From contig NW_025401177.1 in assembly GCF_011075055.1 (NCBI RefSeq), forward strand, positions 1-64,000: a stretch of DNA of 64,000 bases. The letters run 5' to 3'. The notes under the pieces were generated by a model that was not told where the DNA came from, searched no databases, and saw only the letters and a list, made by a program, of their open reading frames with translations. Each line of letters begins with the position of its first letter. Within the stretch, counting starts at the first letter, position 1. Of this stretch, positions 1-10,892 are shown piece by piece. The position numbers and the translations under genes were made by a program. Source of the stretch: Mangifera indica. Its lineage: Eukaryota > Streptophyta > Magnoliopsida > Sapindales > Anacardiaceae.

Positions 1-599
1 CTTCCAACAAGTAGAGCCAGCCGCCCATTCATCTTCCTTCGACGGCCAAAGAAGAAGGCCAATGGATCTAACCACGAGTAGATGTGTCTCCTCAACATTG
101 TCATCATGCGATTCGTCTCCTCGACTGTGATACCCTTAGGTAAATCCCACATCGATAAAGCATGAAAGAGATATTGGATCTATTTGTATTCTGTCTATGT
201 ATCCTACATTGGTTAGAGGTAGGAGAATTTGACTGGTTAAATAGTATGTGAACTACTTAAACTATTAAAACTTGTTTTGGGTTGCAAAACCTATAAGCAA
301 AGTGGACAATATTTTGACAGTGGATCGGGTTATTGGATCAATGATGTTATATCGACATCTCTTTTGTTGCGCAATTCATCTCCCCAATGTCTCTTCCGTT
401 GCACATTTGGTCTCCCTAGCATCGTCGATCGTTGTTAGGGTTTAAACCCACTTGTGAGTTTTAAAGTTGTTCGTCGTTGACGGTGAAAATCGACAATCTC
501 TGGAGGGAGAGAGAGCGCTAGTGAGGAAGAGAGTGGTGGGAGGAAGAAATTGACTGAGACGGAGTAGCCTACTGAAAAATCTAGGAAAAAAATTCCAAG
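1..599. other. No recognisable gene; degraded repeat DNA
   Basis: No open frame with recognisable protein similarity is present on either strand. The phrase 'aaatcccacatcgataaag' near 144-162 resembles sequence often seen in plant LTRs, but I cannot find a partner repeat, so no element is called. Confidence 0.4.
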
Positions 600-825
600 C
601 CCTAGGGAAAATGGCGAATTTTCAAATTTTGGATGGAGAAAATCTGTTATATTTTTAAATCTATGGGGAAAATAAAATAATTTTTTAAATATTTTTAACT
701 AAATAACAATTTTACCCTTAATCATAACGTTGAATATTAATAAATTGATAGGTATTTAGGTTGTTTAAAAGTTAATAGATGAAAATATCTTTTCACTAAA
801 CCATGGGTGGGAAATAGTCTTTTGA
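600..825. repeat. Right half of a Mutator-like foldback element
   Basis: The stretch ends in a degenerate inverse copy of the family terminus (ccatgggtgggaaatagtcttttgac). It is preceded by the family's AT-rich arm, with phrases such as 'aacaattttacccttaatcataac' matching other copies. The left half cannot be delimited, so this is probably a truncated copy. Confidence 0.55.
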
Positions 826-848
826 CTTAATTTATATAATATTTCGCA

Positions 849-1586
849 GGCCAAAGGACTATTTCCCAGCCAAGCTTAGATGTTATCTTAAAGTCACACT
901 GATGAGGTTTGAAAAATCTAAAATTTCACCCATGACGTAATTTTTATTAGAGATTGGGATAAAATTGTTATTTTATTAATATTAAAAATTATAAAATTTA
1001 TTATATTTCTCCTATAACTTTTAAAAACTAACAATTTTACTTTTATCTAAAGTTTTCTAACTTTGAAAAGTTACATTTTTCCCCTAAATTTTTTCTTTAT
1101 CTCACCACCCACCATCTCCGACGTCGATGACCTTCCCTCTTCACCCTAAATGGTTAGTCAGCACACGTAAACATATATCTTTGTTGAAGACGAAGAGATC
1201 CTACGAGATCTGGAAAAGATTCTAGATCTCTTCATCTGAGATCTCTTTGACGACGAAGAGGCTTCCTTGTTGTCTTCTAGATCGTCAAAGAATGTGGTCA
1301 GAGGGAAAGAAGAAAATTCTAAGGTTTTAGAGAGGAAAATATGATTTTTCAAAGTTAGAAAACTTTAGGAGGAGTAAAATGTTAGTTTTTCAAATTTAAT
1401 AGAGAAAAATTTAATAAATTTTTTATTTTTTAAATATTATTAATAAAATAATAATTTTATCCCTTGTTTCTAATAGAAAATTTAAACTCCGATTAACGAA
1501 TAGGTAGAACTTTAAACTTTTTAAATTTCATGAATGTAACTTTAAAATCGTACCTAAACTTAGGTAGGACCTATTTCATATTAAGA
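849..1586. mobile_element. Mutator-like long-TIR element, copy A
   Basis: It starts with ggccaaaggactatttccca, the family terminus, and continues with the usual arm (fragments 'aggtttgaaaaatctaaaatttcac' and 'gataaaattgttattttatta'). The centre is GA-rich around the Asp/Glu-like string gatgaccttccc. The second arm repeats the first in reverse and ends in a decayed terminus near 1575-1586. No clear 9-bp target duplication survives. It encodes no protein. Confidence 0.7.
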
Positions 1587-2959
1587 AACAATCAGTTGTG
1601 TTTAGCGTTAAAAATGGACCTGAAAGTGAAAAGTCAAAGATTTTGAGCTGTGATTTAATAATAATGGCGCGGCTTCTGGGTAAGGGAAGGAAGTTGGGCC
1701 TATATAAATATAAATATGTATAAGTGTGATGGTACAGAAATTAGGTGTTAGGTTTGGAGGTCTGTGGTTACCGGCTTACCGCAACCACATTCTGTTTTGA
1801 CTTTTGAGGTTGACTCCTTTACTCTCAAAGCAAGCAAACTTGTGCATTTTCCTTCTTGGGTTTATGAAAGTTGATTATTAAAAGTATTATTACTGTTACC
1901 TGATATTTGATCTTAATCCCAAATTATCTAAGCACATAAGAAATTATACCAAAAATGTCATTTCTTTCATCTCCAACAACCTCTTAAGTAGATGAGAAAT
2001 TTCTTTTAACAAACTGCAATATTATTTTCAAATTAAAAATTAAACATCTTTTTCAAATTAATCAATATTTATGTTGAAAAATATAAACCAGTAGAAAAAG
2101 TTCAAGGCGTGAAAATGCCTGCATTCATATAAATCACATGGATTACGAAAAAAATGATGCGCTGAATTGGTGGTGGGAAAATTATTCAACTCATATATAT
2201 ATATATTATATTTTTTTAATCTAAATTTTTTAATTATTTTTTATAAATATATATTTTTATTATATATCGTATTATATTCATGTAAATTTTTTTTTTCGTA
2301 TTTTCTTTAGAGGCTTCATGTGTGGTGGGGTTAGGTTTACAGTAGCTTCTTTTATCAACACGTGTGATGTAATACACTCGTTCTTATCCAAACTTTGTCC
2401 AGTCTTGTATAATTGGGTATGCCCATAAATGTATTTTCATGCCTACGACAACGAAGTACTGCGCATGTGTCTGTATATGTATACGTATATGACTACATTC
2501 CTGCTTGCATCAGCCAAGATGTTATTCGTATATGTAGACGGCCACTCCTGATAGATAATCAATTTTTATTATGTTAATCTAACATTTCTAATATTAATTA
2601 GTTCTCCATTAAGATCAGAAGAAATTTTACATTAAAATAAAAACTCTAAAAAAATAAAATAATATATAAAGAAAAACTGCAGATTTATTAAATTTTAATC
2701 GCTGACGAACATGAGAGCATGTTATAATCTACACAGGGAGGACAGATTTCTTATATATTTGGAAAAAAAAAAAAAAAGCCTTATTTCTTCTCCAGCAGTC
2801 TACCATTAATCTATTGAAAAGCTGAAGCTGCCGATATAGAGCAGTAACTGTAACTAAACATGGTAAAATTTTAAACAATGCTAGAGATAAAACTTAGAAA
2901 CACCACGGAAACAAATTGAAACCATCTACAGGCCAATTAATCTGCAGCGCAAGTAGGTT
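1587..2959. other. Intergenic, no gene found
   Basis: AT-rich sequence with a TATA-like string (ctatataaatataaa, about 1699-1713) followed by a short imperfect hairpin at 1764-1788. No coding frame follows the TATA string. A poly-A run lies at 2764-2777. The last part (about 2690-2959) is probably the 3' UTR of the proline-rich gene on the minus strand. Confidence 0.4.
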
Positions 2960-3420
2960 TTAGAAGAAGCGCTGCATGGTAAGGAAAAGGAAAATGGAAG
3001 GAACAACTAATTTTAGTCTCAATGCGACAGAGTTGGAAGTAACAGAAGACGGTGGTGCTGGTGGGTAATTATAATAGTAGGGGAAGTACGGAACTTCTGG
3101 GTTCGGTGGGGAAAGCTCTCCGCCAGTCGGTGGTGGATAATAAGCGCCTCCAATAATCCCAGTATCAGGCGTCCTAGGGTGCAACTTTGGGGGTGGCGGA
3201 CATAAAGGGCCGTTGGTGGTGGTGGTGGTGGTGATGGAGGTGGTGGCGGGCAAACTATTACAGGAGGTGGTGGCGAGGGAAGGGGTTGGCAAGGGTTTTC
3301 ACACGAATAGCACATTGTGCATGGTGTTTGATCTGTTGAAGAAGTTGTTATTGATGTGGAAAATGAGAGGTTGGGAAGGGATAGAAGGATGAAGATGAAA
3401 AGGATAAGTAGTTTCCCCAT
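2960..3420 (-). pseudogene. Proline-rich, extensin-like GPI-anchored wall protein, frameshifted
   Basis: Start ATG at 3418-3420 gives MGKLLILFIFILLSLPNLSF, a clear signal peptide. It is followed by a Cys-rich head (CTMCYSCENPC) and runs of SPPPP and PPPPSPPPPPP. The family likely works in the cell wall as a hydroxyproline-rich, GPI-anchored protein. After a (CCA)n run near 3205-3232 the original frame loses all resemblance. The other frame resumes exactly the expected tail: CPPPPKL, GGAYYPPP, YFPYYYNYPPAP, then a small-residue cleavage region and a hydrophobic C-terminus ending at a TAA at 2960, typical of a GPI signal. The two halves therefore belong to one gene of about 150 residues, split by a one-base-class indel. 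Either this is a young pseudogene or the assembly has an error in the triplet repeat. The gene identity is secure; the loss of function is not. Confidence 0.72.
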
Positions 3421-4183
3421 GGAATTAATGTGATATGGCAAAGAGGAGTTTGGGAAACGATGGAGACTAAAAGATGAATTGAATTTGATCTGGATGATAA
3501 TGTTTGGCTGTTGACAGAAAGGAGGATAGGAGTACATGCGTGTGTGCATTGGTGGCCGCACTAAAATTCCTTCAATTCTATCCTCTATGGCACTATTCTC
3601 AAAATGAAATAAAAACAAAATCTCTAAATCAAGAGGTAAGTCTTTTTTCCGTCCGGATTTTGCTACATAAATTATCCCTGCATAATTTATCGCCTAAGAT
3701 ATTGAAATGGCGCCCAGTTTCCAGTAAAAGAACGATGACATTGGTAGGGAATGGTTTGTAACATTCCGTTTACAAAATGGCCGGACGGTACAGAAATGGC
3801 CACTAGTTTCCAAAATGGTTGGACGATTTTATGCAAATTTGTGTATCATTTGGTCATTTTGATCAAATTTTTAATGATTTTTATGTGAAAAACCATTAGG
3901 GAGAGAAGTGGTGGGAAAGTCAGCCGACAACCCTAAATCCATTTTATGAGTTGTTTTCTCTCTATTGAATTCACAATCCTACAGACTGAATCCATGTCTA
4001 GAATATTTCACATTTTTCAATGGGAATTAAAACAATCTCTCCTAAACACATACATTAATTACTTCTGGGGGAAAATCCTTATATCACATTATTATTATTA
4101 TTATAAACCTGATCATAAAATAAGAAAGTATTTGTAGAAGATTGAGCGTTTGATCATCGTGACTCAAATTTATTCGTCTAATA

Positions 4184-4251
<68 letters not shown>

Positions 4252-4400
4252 TTTTGAATCAGGACATATCTCAAACCAAATAACCTGGCTTCTACTTAGC
4301 AAATTTTATATGTTTATTCATGACCAGCAAATACATCATAACAAAACCTGTCTGAAAATTAGTTATCACATCATAATATGAACACTCAAATTTGACCCGA
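3421..4400. other. Intergenic, no gene found
   Basis: Contains the promoter side of the proline-rich gene and the downstream side of the gene at 4401-5219. Small open frames here lack any recognisable composition. The stretch 3700-3900 has short direct repeats of 'aaatggc..gac' type. Confidence 0.4.
4189..4243. repeat. (TA)n microsatellite, about 27 units
   Basis: An uninterrupted TA dinucleotide run followed directly by a poly-T tract to 4255. Likely polymorphic in length. Confidence 0.97.
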
Positions 4401-5219
4401 TCAAAACCATTCACCGCGAAGCTCTCTCAAAATTCTTGAGTGTGGAAACGTGTCGGGATCACCACGCATGGCATTTTGTTTCCATATTTCAGTAGCTCTC
4501 CTGAGGGCTTCCTCAGCAGTGTCAAGCTGCTCTGGCCTCCACCCAATCACATCTTTTGCAGCCCCGTAATCTTCTCTTCCATCCGCGGTTCCATCAGTGG
4601 CTTGAGTTATCGGTTTTCTTGTATCCGCTATCTTAATTTCCGATAACGGTGATGCCTTGTGATCACTAAAATATTCTTTGTCATCAACTGTTTTCTCCCT
4701 TACATTTCTCTGTTCATTTTCATTGTCTTTTTCCAACGGCGTGCCATCTATACCAACGCAAATCACGTCTAGATTAGTACTGTTTCGGCGCTTTTGTTGA
4801 AATTGAGGGTTAAAGGATTGGTGTAGCCCAGCACTTTCAAGCCTAGGAGCAGAGATATGTGGTGGTTTAGGTGTCACCAGTGGCTCAGTTTCTATAACGT
4901 CACCACGGGGTCTTTGTTCAGATGCTAGTTTGTGCCTGGCCGGCTCAGCCTCTGTCCCCTTACCTGTGCCCTGCAAAACAAATGGGACGTGTTGGTTTTT
5001 CCCTTTTTAAATATTATTCATGTGAATATCAATTATGAGAAGAAATTAAGAGATTCAAGAGAGTCTTACTTGAGGTTCTCCTGTGTGAACATCAGGGTCA
5101 GCAGTTCGACCCCTCGAGGCAGCAGCAGCAGCAAGAAATTTTCTTTGAAAAGCTTGATTGTTTGCCGCCGAGAAAACCCAGAAAGATCTTGTTGCAGTAG
5201 CTGCTAATCTTGATTGCAT
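4401..5219 (-). CDS. Organelle-targeted plant protein of unknown function (two exons)
   Basis: Exon 1 is 5070-5219 and exon 2 is 4401-4970. The intron 4971-5069 runs GTAAGA...TTGCAG and keeps the frame, giving 239 residues. The ATG at 5217-5219 is chosen because an in-frame TAG lies just upstream and because it gives MQSRLAATATRSFWVFSAAN, an Arg/Ser/Ala-rich, acid-free leader typical of mitochondrial (less likely plastid) import. The leader is followed by FLAAAAASRGRTADPDVHTG. The middle is hydrophilic and low in order. The C-terminus carries a better structured block (YGAAKDVIGWRPEQLDTAEE, then ALRRATEIWKQNA, ending ELRGEWF). I recognise the style of a conserved plant organelle protein but not a named family. 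The exon structure and targeting are well supported; the function is unknown. Confidence 0.75.
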
Positions 5220-5831
5220 CTTTTTCTATTTTGACAGGACTCAGCTCTGGTTTATGCTCAACTTCGAGTACTTTCTGGTTTCTTTGATGCCAATGGTCTA
5301 CAAGAAAGGAACCAATTCCAAACAAAGCGATGCAGAAAAATGGAGGCCTTTCTAGAGAAGACACGTGTTAAAATCCGTAACGTAGCAATTGCTTAAAGTG
5401 CCTTGCTGTGCTTTGTGGGTCATATGCATCGCAAGTTGCTTAATGCTTCTACGAGCAGCTAGAAAGCCCGAACGTTAAGTAGGGCCAACTAGAATTCTCT
5501 ACAAATCGGAATGAAACTGTTAACTGAGACTCTGACTTTATAATTCTCTTTCTTTGAGATTCATGCCCTCAGAATGTGCAAGTGGCATAGTCGCAGCTGC
5601 AATATCTACTTTCTAATGGTTCCAAGAAACAGTTTGACAAAAATGGAGGTTTATTCACCAATTCCACGGGTTCAAGTTTTAACTGATTTTAAGATTAAAT
5701 TTTTAAGTTATGTAATAAAATAATTAAAAAATTTAGACTTAAATTTTTATTTATTTATTTGATGTGACCGAAAAAATAACCAAATACGAACGAGATTCCT
5801 TGTCTACCAGGAGGGTTTTTCACTCTTTGTT
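5220..5831. other. Intergenic between unknown gene and GATA gene
   Basis: Holds the 5' region of the organelle-targeted gene and the 3' region of the GATA gene. I see no further coding frame or RNA gene. Confidence 0.45.
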
Positions 5832-6404
5832 CTAAGGTCCCTGCATAGACATGTAGCCGCAAGATAAAGCCATCAAAAGCATGGAGGCTTCTTCTTCCTC
5901 TCTCAATGATCTGTGAAACGAAATTTCTCCTTCAACACCCATCAGTCCCATTTTCATTGAAACTCCAAGCTTCCTACAATCTTTACTATTCTTTCTTTTA
6001 CAATTTTCTGCTCTAGCTTTGTTTAATCCCAGGGGTGCGTTCCTTGTCTTTCTGTACCTAATCCCACAAGCATCGCAAAGTGACCGCAAACAAAATGCCA
6101 AAAAAGAATAAGGGGAAAAAAAATAAAAACTAAAAAGAACCAAATAAATCAACTTTGCAATACCCTCGGGCCAGCTGGACCGCCTCGCCATAGAGGTGTC
6201 GTTGTTGTGTGACAATGTGTACAACTTCTCTTGATTTGGTTAAATACAGTTGGTGCTGAACTATTCAAGTCCTCTGGTTCTGATCCCTATTTAATTGAAA
6301 AAGGCGGTTGATCATGAGTTCATATAACAGGAAATATGACCTAAATAGCTAGAGCTGAGCACGGTAAAGAGAAATAGAGCACTCACTTTTGTCTTCACGT
6401 CCAT
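5832..6404 (-). CDS. LLM-domain B-class GATA transcription factor (GATA15/16/17-like)
   Basis: Three exons: 6387-6404 (MDVKTK), 6164-6286 and 5832-6083, giving 130 residues, which is normal for small B-GATAs. Intron 1 has GTGAGT...ATAG ends. The single type-IVb finger is C-x2-C-x18-C-x2-C: CTHC, then [12 protein letters not shown], then [10 protein letters not shown]. The C-terminus carries [15 protein letters not shown], the LLM motif of the GNC/GNL/GATA15-17 group. These factors bind GATA sites in the nucleus and regulate greening, hormone responses and development. The intron inside the finger (6084-6163) begins with GT, at the position conserved in the family. Where AG is needed before TCACTTTGC, however, the sequence reads GCGG, so the acceptor is GG. 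No other AG restores the finger. The gene may be mis-spliced or inactive, or one base may be wrong in the assembly. Confidence 0.8.
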
Positions 6405-8860
6405 CACAGTTATCAACTATCTGAAGAAGAGAAAACAAGACCTCTGGTATGTGCCTTTGATTGGGCGCTTTATTGAGAGTTTAAAACATGTTTTTGGATA
6501 TTATGGATGACCCAACTGGGAGATAGAGGGAAGAAGCTAGATATAAGACAGCAGCGAAGACGATATAAATAAGAATTCGATCAAGAGGGAGAATCTAAAC
6601 TCAAAATTCTGGAGAGTGAGCCACCAGATAAATATTAGTATCTGGACAAGAGCGATGAGTAATGCAGGTGAAAGCAAAACTCAAATTTTGCAATCATAGA
6701 CACAGAATTGAGATTGATCAGAAGAAAAGTGATATAGGAAAGAGATAGAGCAGAAACAGGGCACTTACTGGTTTCTTTGCCAGAGCTGATTACGCCGAAT
6801 GGGCAATAGTAATGTTAACTAACTTTACTAAGCCTGTTGACCTGCTTAAGTGATGGTCAAATAGTTGGCCCCGAGATTTTGCTGCTGTTTTTTTAATATC
6901 TCATGTCATCAATACAGTCGGGGAACAAAGCCATAGGGAGTGGTTCATTCTGATCAAATATTTTTACAGGTTTCTAATTTTCCTGTCTCTTGTTTTGCTT
7001 GTGGTGGTTGCCTTATAATCTATGAATGCCAGAATCAAGAGAGGTTATTTGTGTCGCTTACTATCCAATTAAAAATATTTATAATTCATACTAAAAATTT
7101 GTAACTATTAGAATTTAGAAAGATAATGATGCAATAAAAGACAACATCCGGCTCATATATTCTGGTTCATATGGCACAGACATGTTTTGTCCAGATTAAA
7201 AATAAATAAATAAAATGGAACCCACTCACTTTACAGACAGCTTCGACATACCTGTAATGTGGTCCAAATGCCCTACATTATGTAGCAATGGAATCCACTA
7301 ACATGTGTCTGCTGTGACCCTAAGGGTTGAGTTAAGTGGTAAAGAGGAAAACTTTTCTTATTAAAGGTTAAAGTTTGAATAATATGATCTTCTAAATATG
7401 AAAGGTCAAGGTATGAATAGTTTGAAGTTGATTGACATGTACCACGATAAATCACCTTGGACTTACTCAGTACAGTGATTATGGATCAAGTTATTGTATC
7501 TAAAGTTTATCTGTTGAGCAAAATCGAACAAGGCAGAGTTCCTCAATCATAAAAAAAACCATGATTCTGCTGGGTGTCACCAACTAATGATTCCATAACC
7601 TCATCAGATTATTTCATTTTCATTTTCCCCATAAATTAAAGCAAAATGTATGGACTTTAAATAGTATCAGCAGATTTACCATCCATTCAAAAAGTAAGAT
7701 GCTGCCAGTCGAAGAAGAAGCTGAAAGTGCCTTGAGACCAAGAAATCATGCCTAAATTAATAGCCGCATATGCAGAAAATAGTAATAAGTGGCGGAGTTT
7801 TTTCTTGATGCAAAAGCAGCCGACGTACTTGTGTAAACTGGGGGGTCTGGCAGATTTTGAAGTCTGAATACTGGCTTTAGTTTTTGCAGTTAAAAACTAT
7901 CGTTTCATATTTTACAAGATTATTAGTTTTTGTTTTTAGCGCCGAAAAACTGAGATTTTACAACAGTTTCACTTTCATATTTGATACTTAAATTTGAAGT
8001 TAGATTTCAGGTTAAGAAATTGGGCGTCTTTGTCATTTTATGAAATATATAGGCTCAAATGATTTTACCTTAAACCTTGAGGATCTACGTTTCCCTTTCC
8101 ACCACTTCTCCAAAGTAAACAAATTGCACACATGGATATGAATAAACCGAATACAGGCTTTCTTATGAAAAAAAAAAAAAAAGCACATATGGATAGATAG
8201 ACCAACTGCTAAATCGTGCGCTTGCAAGTGGTTTACAGAAGTTGACCAAACATTATATATATATCATTAATCTTGATCAAAATAATAATCAGGCGGTCCG
8301 CAATACTCCAAATGAAAAAATAAAACAGAAAAATGTAAAAAGGAAACCTTTAAGAGAAGAAGCAAATATATATTTTTCTTTTGTTGCTCCAAGGAAAAGT
8401 TGAGACGATCGGTAGCTCTGCATGGCCCACGCTTGCTTTAAAAAACGAGGACACTTGAAAAAGAACCACCACCAAAAAAATGAAAGATAAAAATGAAGAC
8501 TCTAGACTCTGTAATTTCCAGGGGCTGCATTGCAGGGAGACTGCATTAATGAACCAGTCCATATGTGTACTCTGACCTTCAATATGTAACCAACTGAATG
8601 TCCTGCAAATTACAAATGCTGTCATGATGCAAAATTCTAAAATTAGCCAGAAAATTCTTTCCTTCTCTAAGAAACATCATTAAGATATTTAAAGTCATAA
8701 AAAAGATGATCAAACAAGGCAAAACCAAGCAGGAAAGTATCCCAGTGTACAAATGGCAAGTATGAGAACAACTCCATCCTACTTATCGAGAAGTTCCCAA
8801 AACACCTTCACTTGATTTAAAAATCATAAAATAAAAGATTACAGGGTTAAGTCCAAACCT
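6405..8860. other. Long intergenic region, no gene found
   Basis: The stretch 6405-6800 is GA-rich and probably the 5' UTR and promoter of the GATA gene on the minus strand. From 6800 to 8860 I see only short random open frames, an A-run at 8168-8180, and no repeats with clear ends. The last part is likely 3' flank of the importin pseudogene. Confidence 0.4.
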
Positions 8861-10866
8861 TCAACTAAAGTTGAATCCACCAGAAGGAACAGAAAGTTCA
8901 TTGCCTCCAAAACGAAATCCAGCTTGGGAAGCATCACCAGGAGGTAATGGCTCATCTTCATCCTCCTCCACCCAATGTCTCCAGAATTTTCACCACCTTC
9001 TCATATATCTCATTGTTATCATGACTTTGAGGGTTTTCAATCTTTTCTAAACCCTCTGCCTCAGCAATAACTTGGGCAAACACATTCACATCTCCTGTAT
9101 TACCTGCATTTTTCTCAGCCTCCCCAACCTTCAAGATGTTCTCAAGCCCTTCCAAGCAAACTGTAACAATTCTTGGGTCTGGACGGTTCAAGAGATCACA
9201 CTAGGGCTTAATACACCCATGGCTCACTAAGAACCTATCATATACATATAAAACGCTATCTGTTATGTATGATAATAATAAATGGGTAAATTTGTCATCA
9301 TGAGATAAGGGAATATATTATATACTTTATCTGCTCCTTCGTACCACCAGAAGTAGCATTTGAAATAGCCCATGTAGCTTCCTTCTTGATCTCAAACTCA
9401 GCATTTTTGAAGCAGTTGAACAAGGGGTGCAATGATACCAGCATCAATTACAGCCTACATTAAATTTAATAAAAGCTGCAAAATCAATCTTCAAAAATTG
9501 ACAAGAAGGCCAAAAATTACCCAGAAAAAAACAAAACTGAAATCTCCACAAAATTATCCTATGGGACCCTTCAATACATTGCAGCTAAAGAAAATAGTGA
9601 GATGCTATATATGATCAAACAATATGAGATAAGCTACCTAAGCAAAAAACCAGAAACTCTGGAAGACAAAAAAAACAGATGATTCACCAACCTGTATCTG
9701 ATTTACGTTTCCAGCAGTGATGTTTGAGATAGTCCAACAAGCTTCCTTCTTGATGCTCTTCTTGTAATTTTCTGTCGACAGGTTCAAAAGGCATGGCAGA
9801 GCCTGATGGTTTATTATACAATGAAAGAAGAAATAAATAAAAGGATCAGACACAGGCTCAAGAGGCAAACTATGTTAACCAAAAATAAATAAATAACCCC
9901 TGAAAACCAGAATGCATACCATATAAAGTAAGTTTCCTTAAAATTAAATTAAAAGAAAGTACAAGAATGTTTAGACAGGGAACTGTCGGACATACAACTG
10001 TAGTATATCACTTCTACATGGGTCACTGTTCTAGTATTTACTTTTAACTTTTCATATACTAGCAAAGTATAAACAGAAATGTAAGGTGTTCACCTTAAGA
10101 GCTACTCTTAATTATGTCTCTCTATCATTTCTGCCTGTGGGCATAAAACCAAGAATTTGAAAAAAATTAAGATTTCCATATGCGAAAAGCAGAAGGCCGT
10201 AAATTAGAATTTCATTTTAATACGAACAAAACCTTGTCTACAACAAATGTCAGTTTACCAATAAAATTCAATGTTGTGGATGCCAAGAAGAAATAAAATT
10301 AAATTAAAAAGTAATACAGACTTGCATCATTAACAAATTTAAGAACAAATACCTGAGTCTGCATATCATCCCCAGTAACAATATTTCCAACTGTACGAAG
10401 GGCAGGAACGAGCACTGAAGGAGATGGATGACTAGAAATATACACAAAGGTATAAAGGATTCAAAATTCACAATTGAGATACTGGAATAAAGGAGAAACA
10501 AAAACTAAATACTAATACACCATAAACAAAAGAAAATGAAATACTCACAGTAAAAGTTCAACTAGCCTGGGGCAGATACAGGCCTCAATAACAGCTTGGA
10601 TTTTGTCATTGGTGCCATCTGATAGATATGATAAAGCCCAGCAAGCATCTATGAGGACTTCGTCATCATTTGAATGCAAAAGGCGCTTGAGAGCTGGAAG
10701 TGCAGGCTTTGTCTGGTCATGGAAAATAAAAGGAACCAGGAATTAGCAACAACAAATGTCAGAAAAAATGAGATAAAAAGCACATAATATCCCAAAATTT
10801 AACTGAAAAAAATCCAACCTGCTCAAACAGAGTCTGTGGCTTGCCCCAGAAGGTGAAAGAAACATC
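8861..10866 (-). pseudogene. Importin-alpha pseudogene, 5'-truncated and frameshifted
   Basis: Six exon-like blocks in normal order encode the C-terminal half of an armadillo-repeat importin alpha (nuclear import adaptor): about 10819-10864 (GKPQTLFEQ), 10549-10712 ([19 protein letters not shown]), 10353-10431 ([18 protein letters not shown]), 9692-9802 ([17 protein letters not shown]), 9326-9454 and 8861-9234 (PDPRIVTVCLEGLENILKVG). Introns and GT-AG sites are retained, so this is a duplicated rather than a processed copy. The importin-beta-binding domain and the first armadillo repeats are missing. Three lesions are visible: an extra A in the T5 run at 9404-9408 shifts the frame; TAG at 9201-9203 stands where Leu is expected before CDLL; and one base is missing near 8971-8977, after which the expected acidic tail (PLPPGDASQAGFRFGG...) continues in another frame. 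The tail ends at TGA 8861-8863. It cannot make a full importin. Confidence 0.92.
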
Positions 10867-10892
10867 ATCCTGACACTTATACATGCTGCTTG

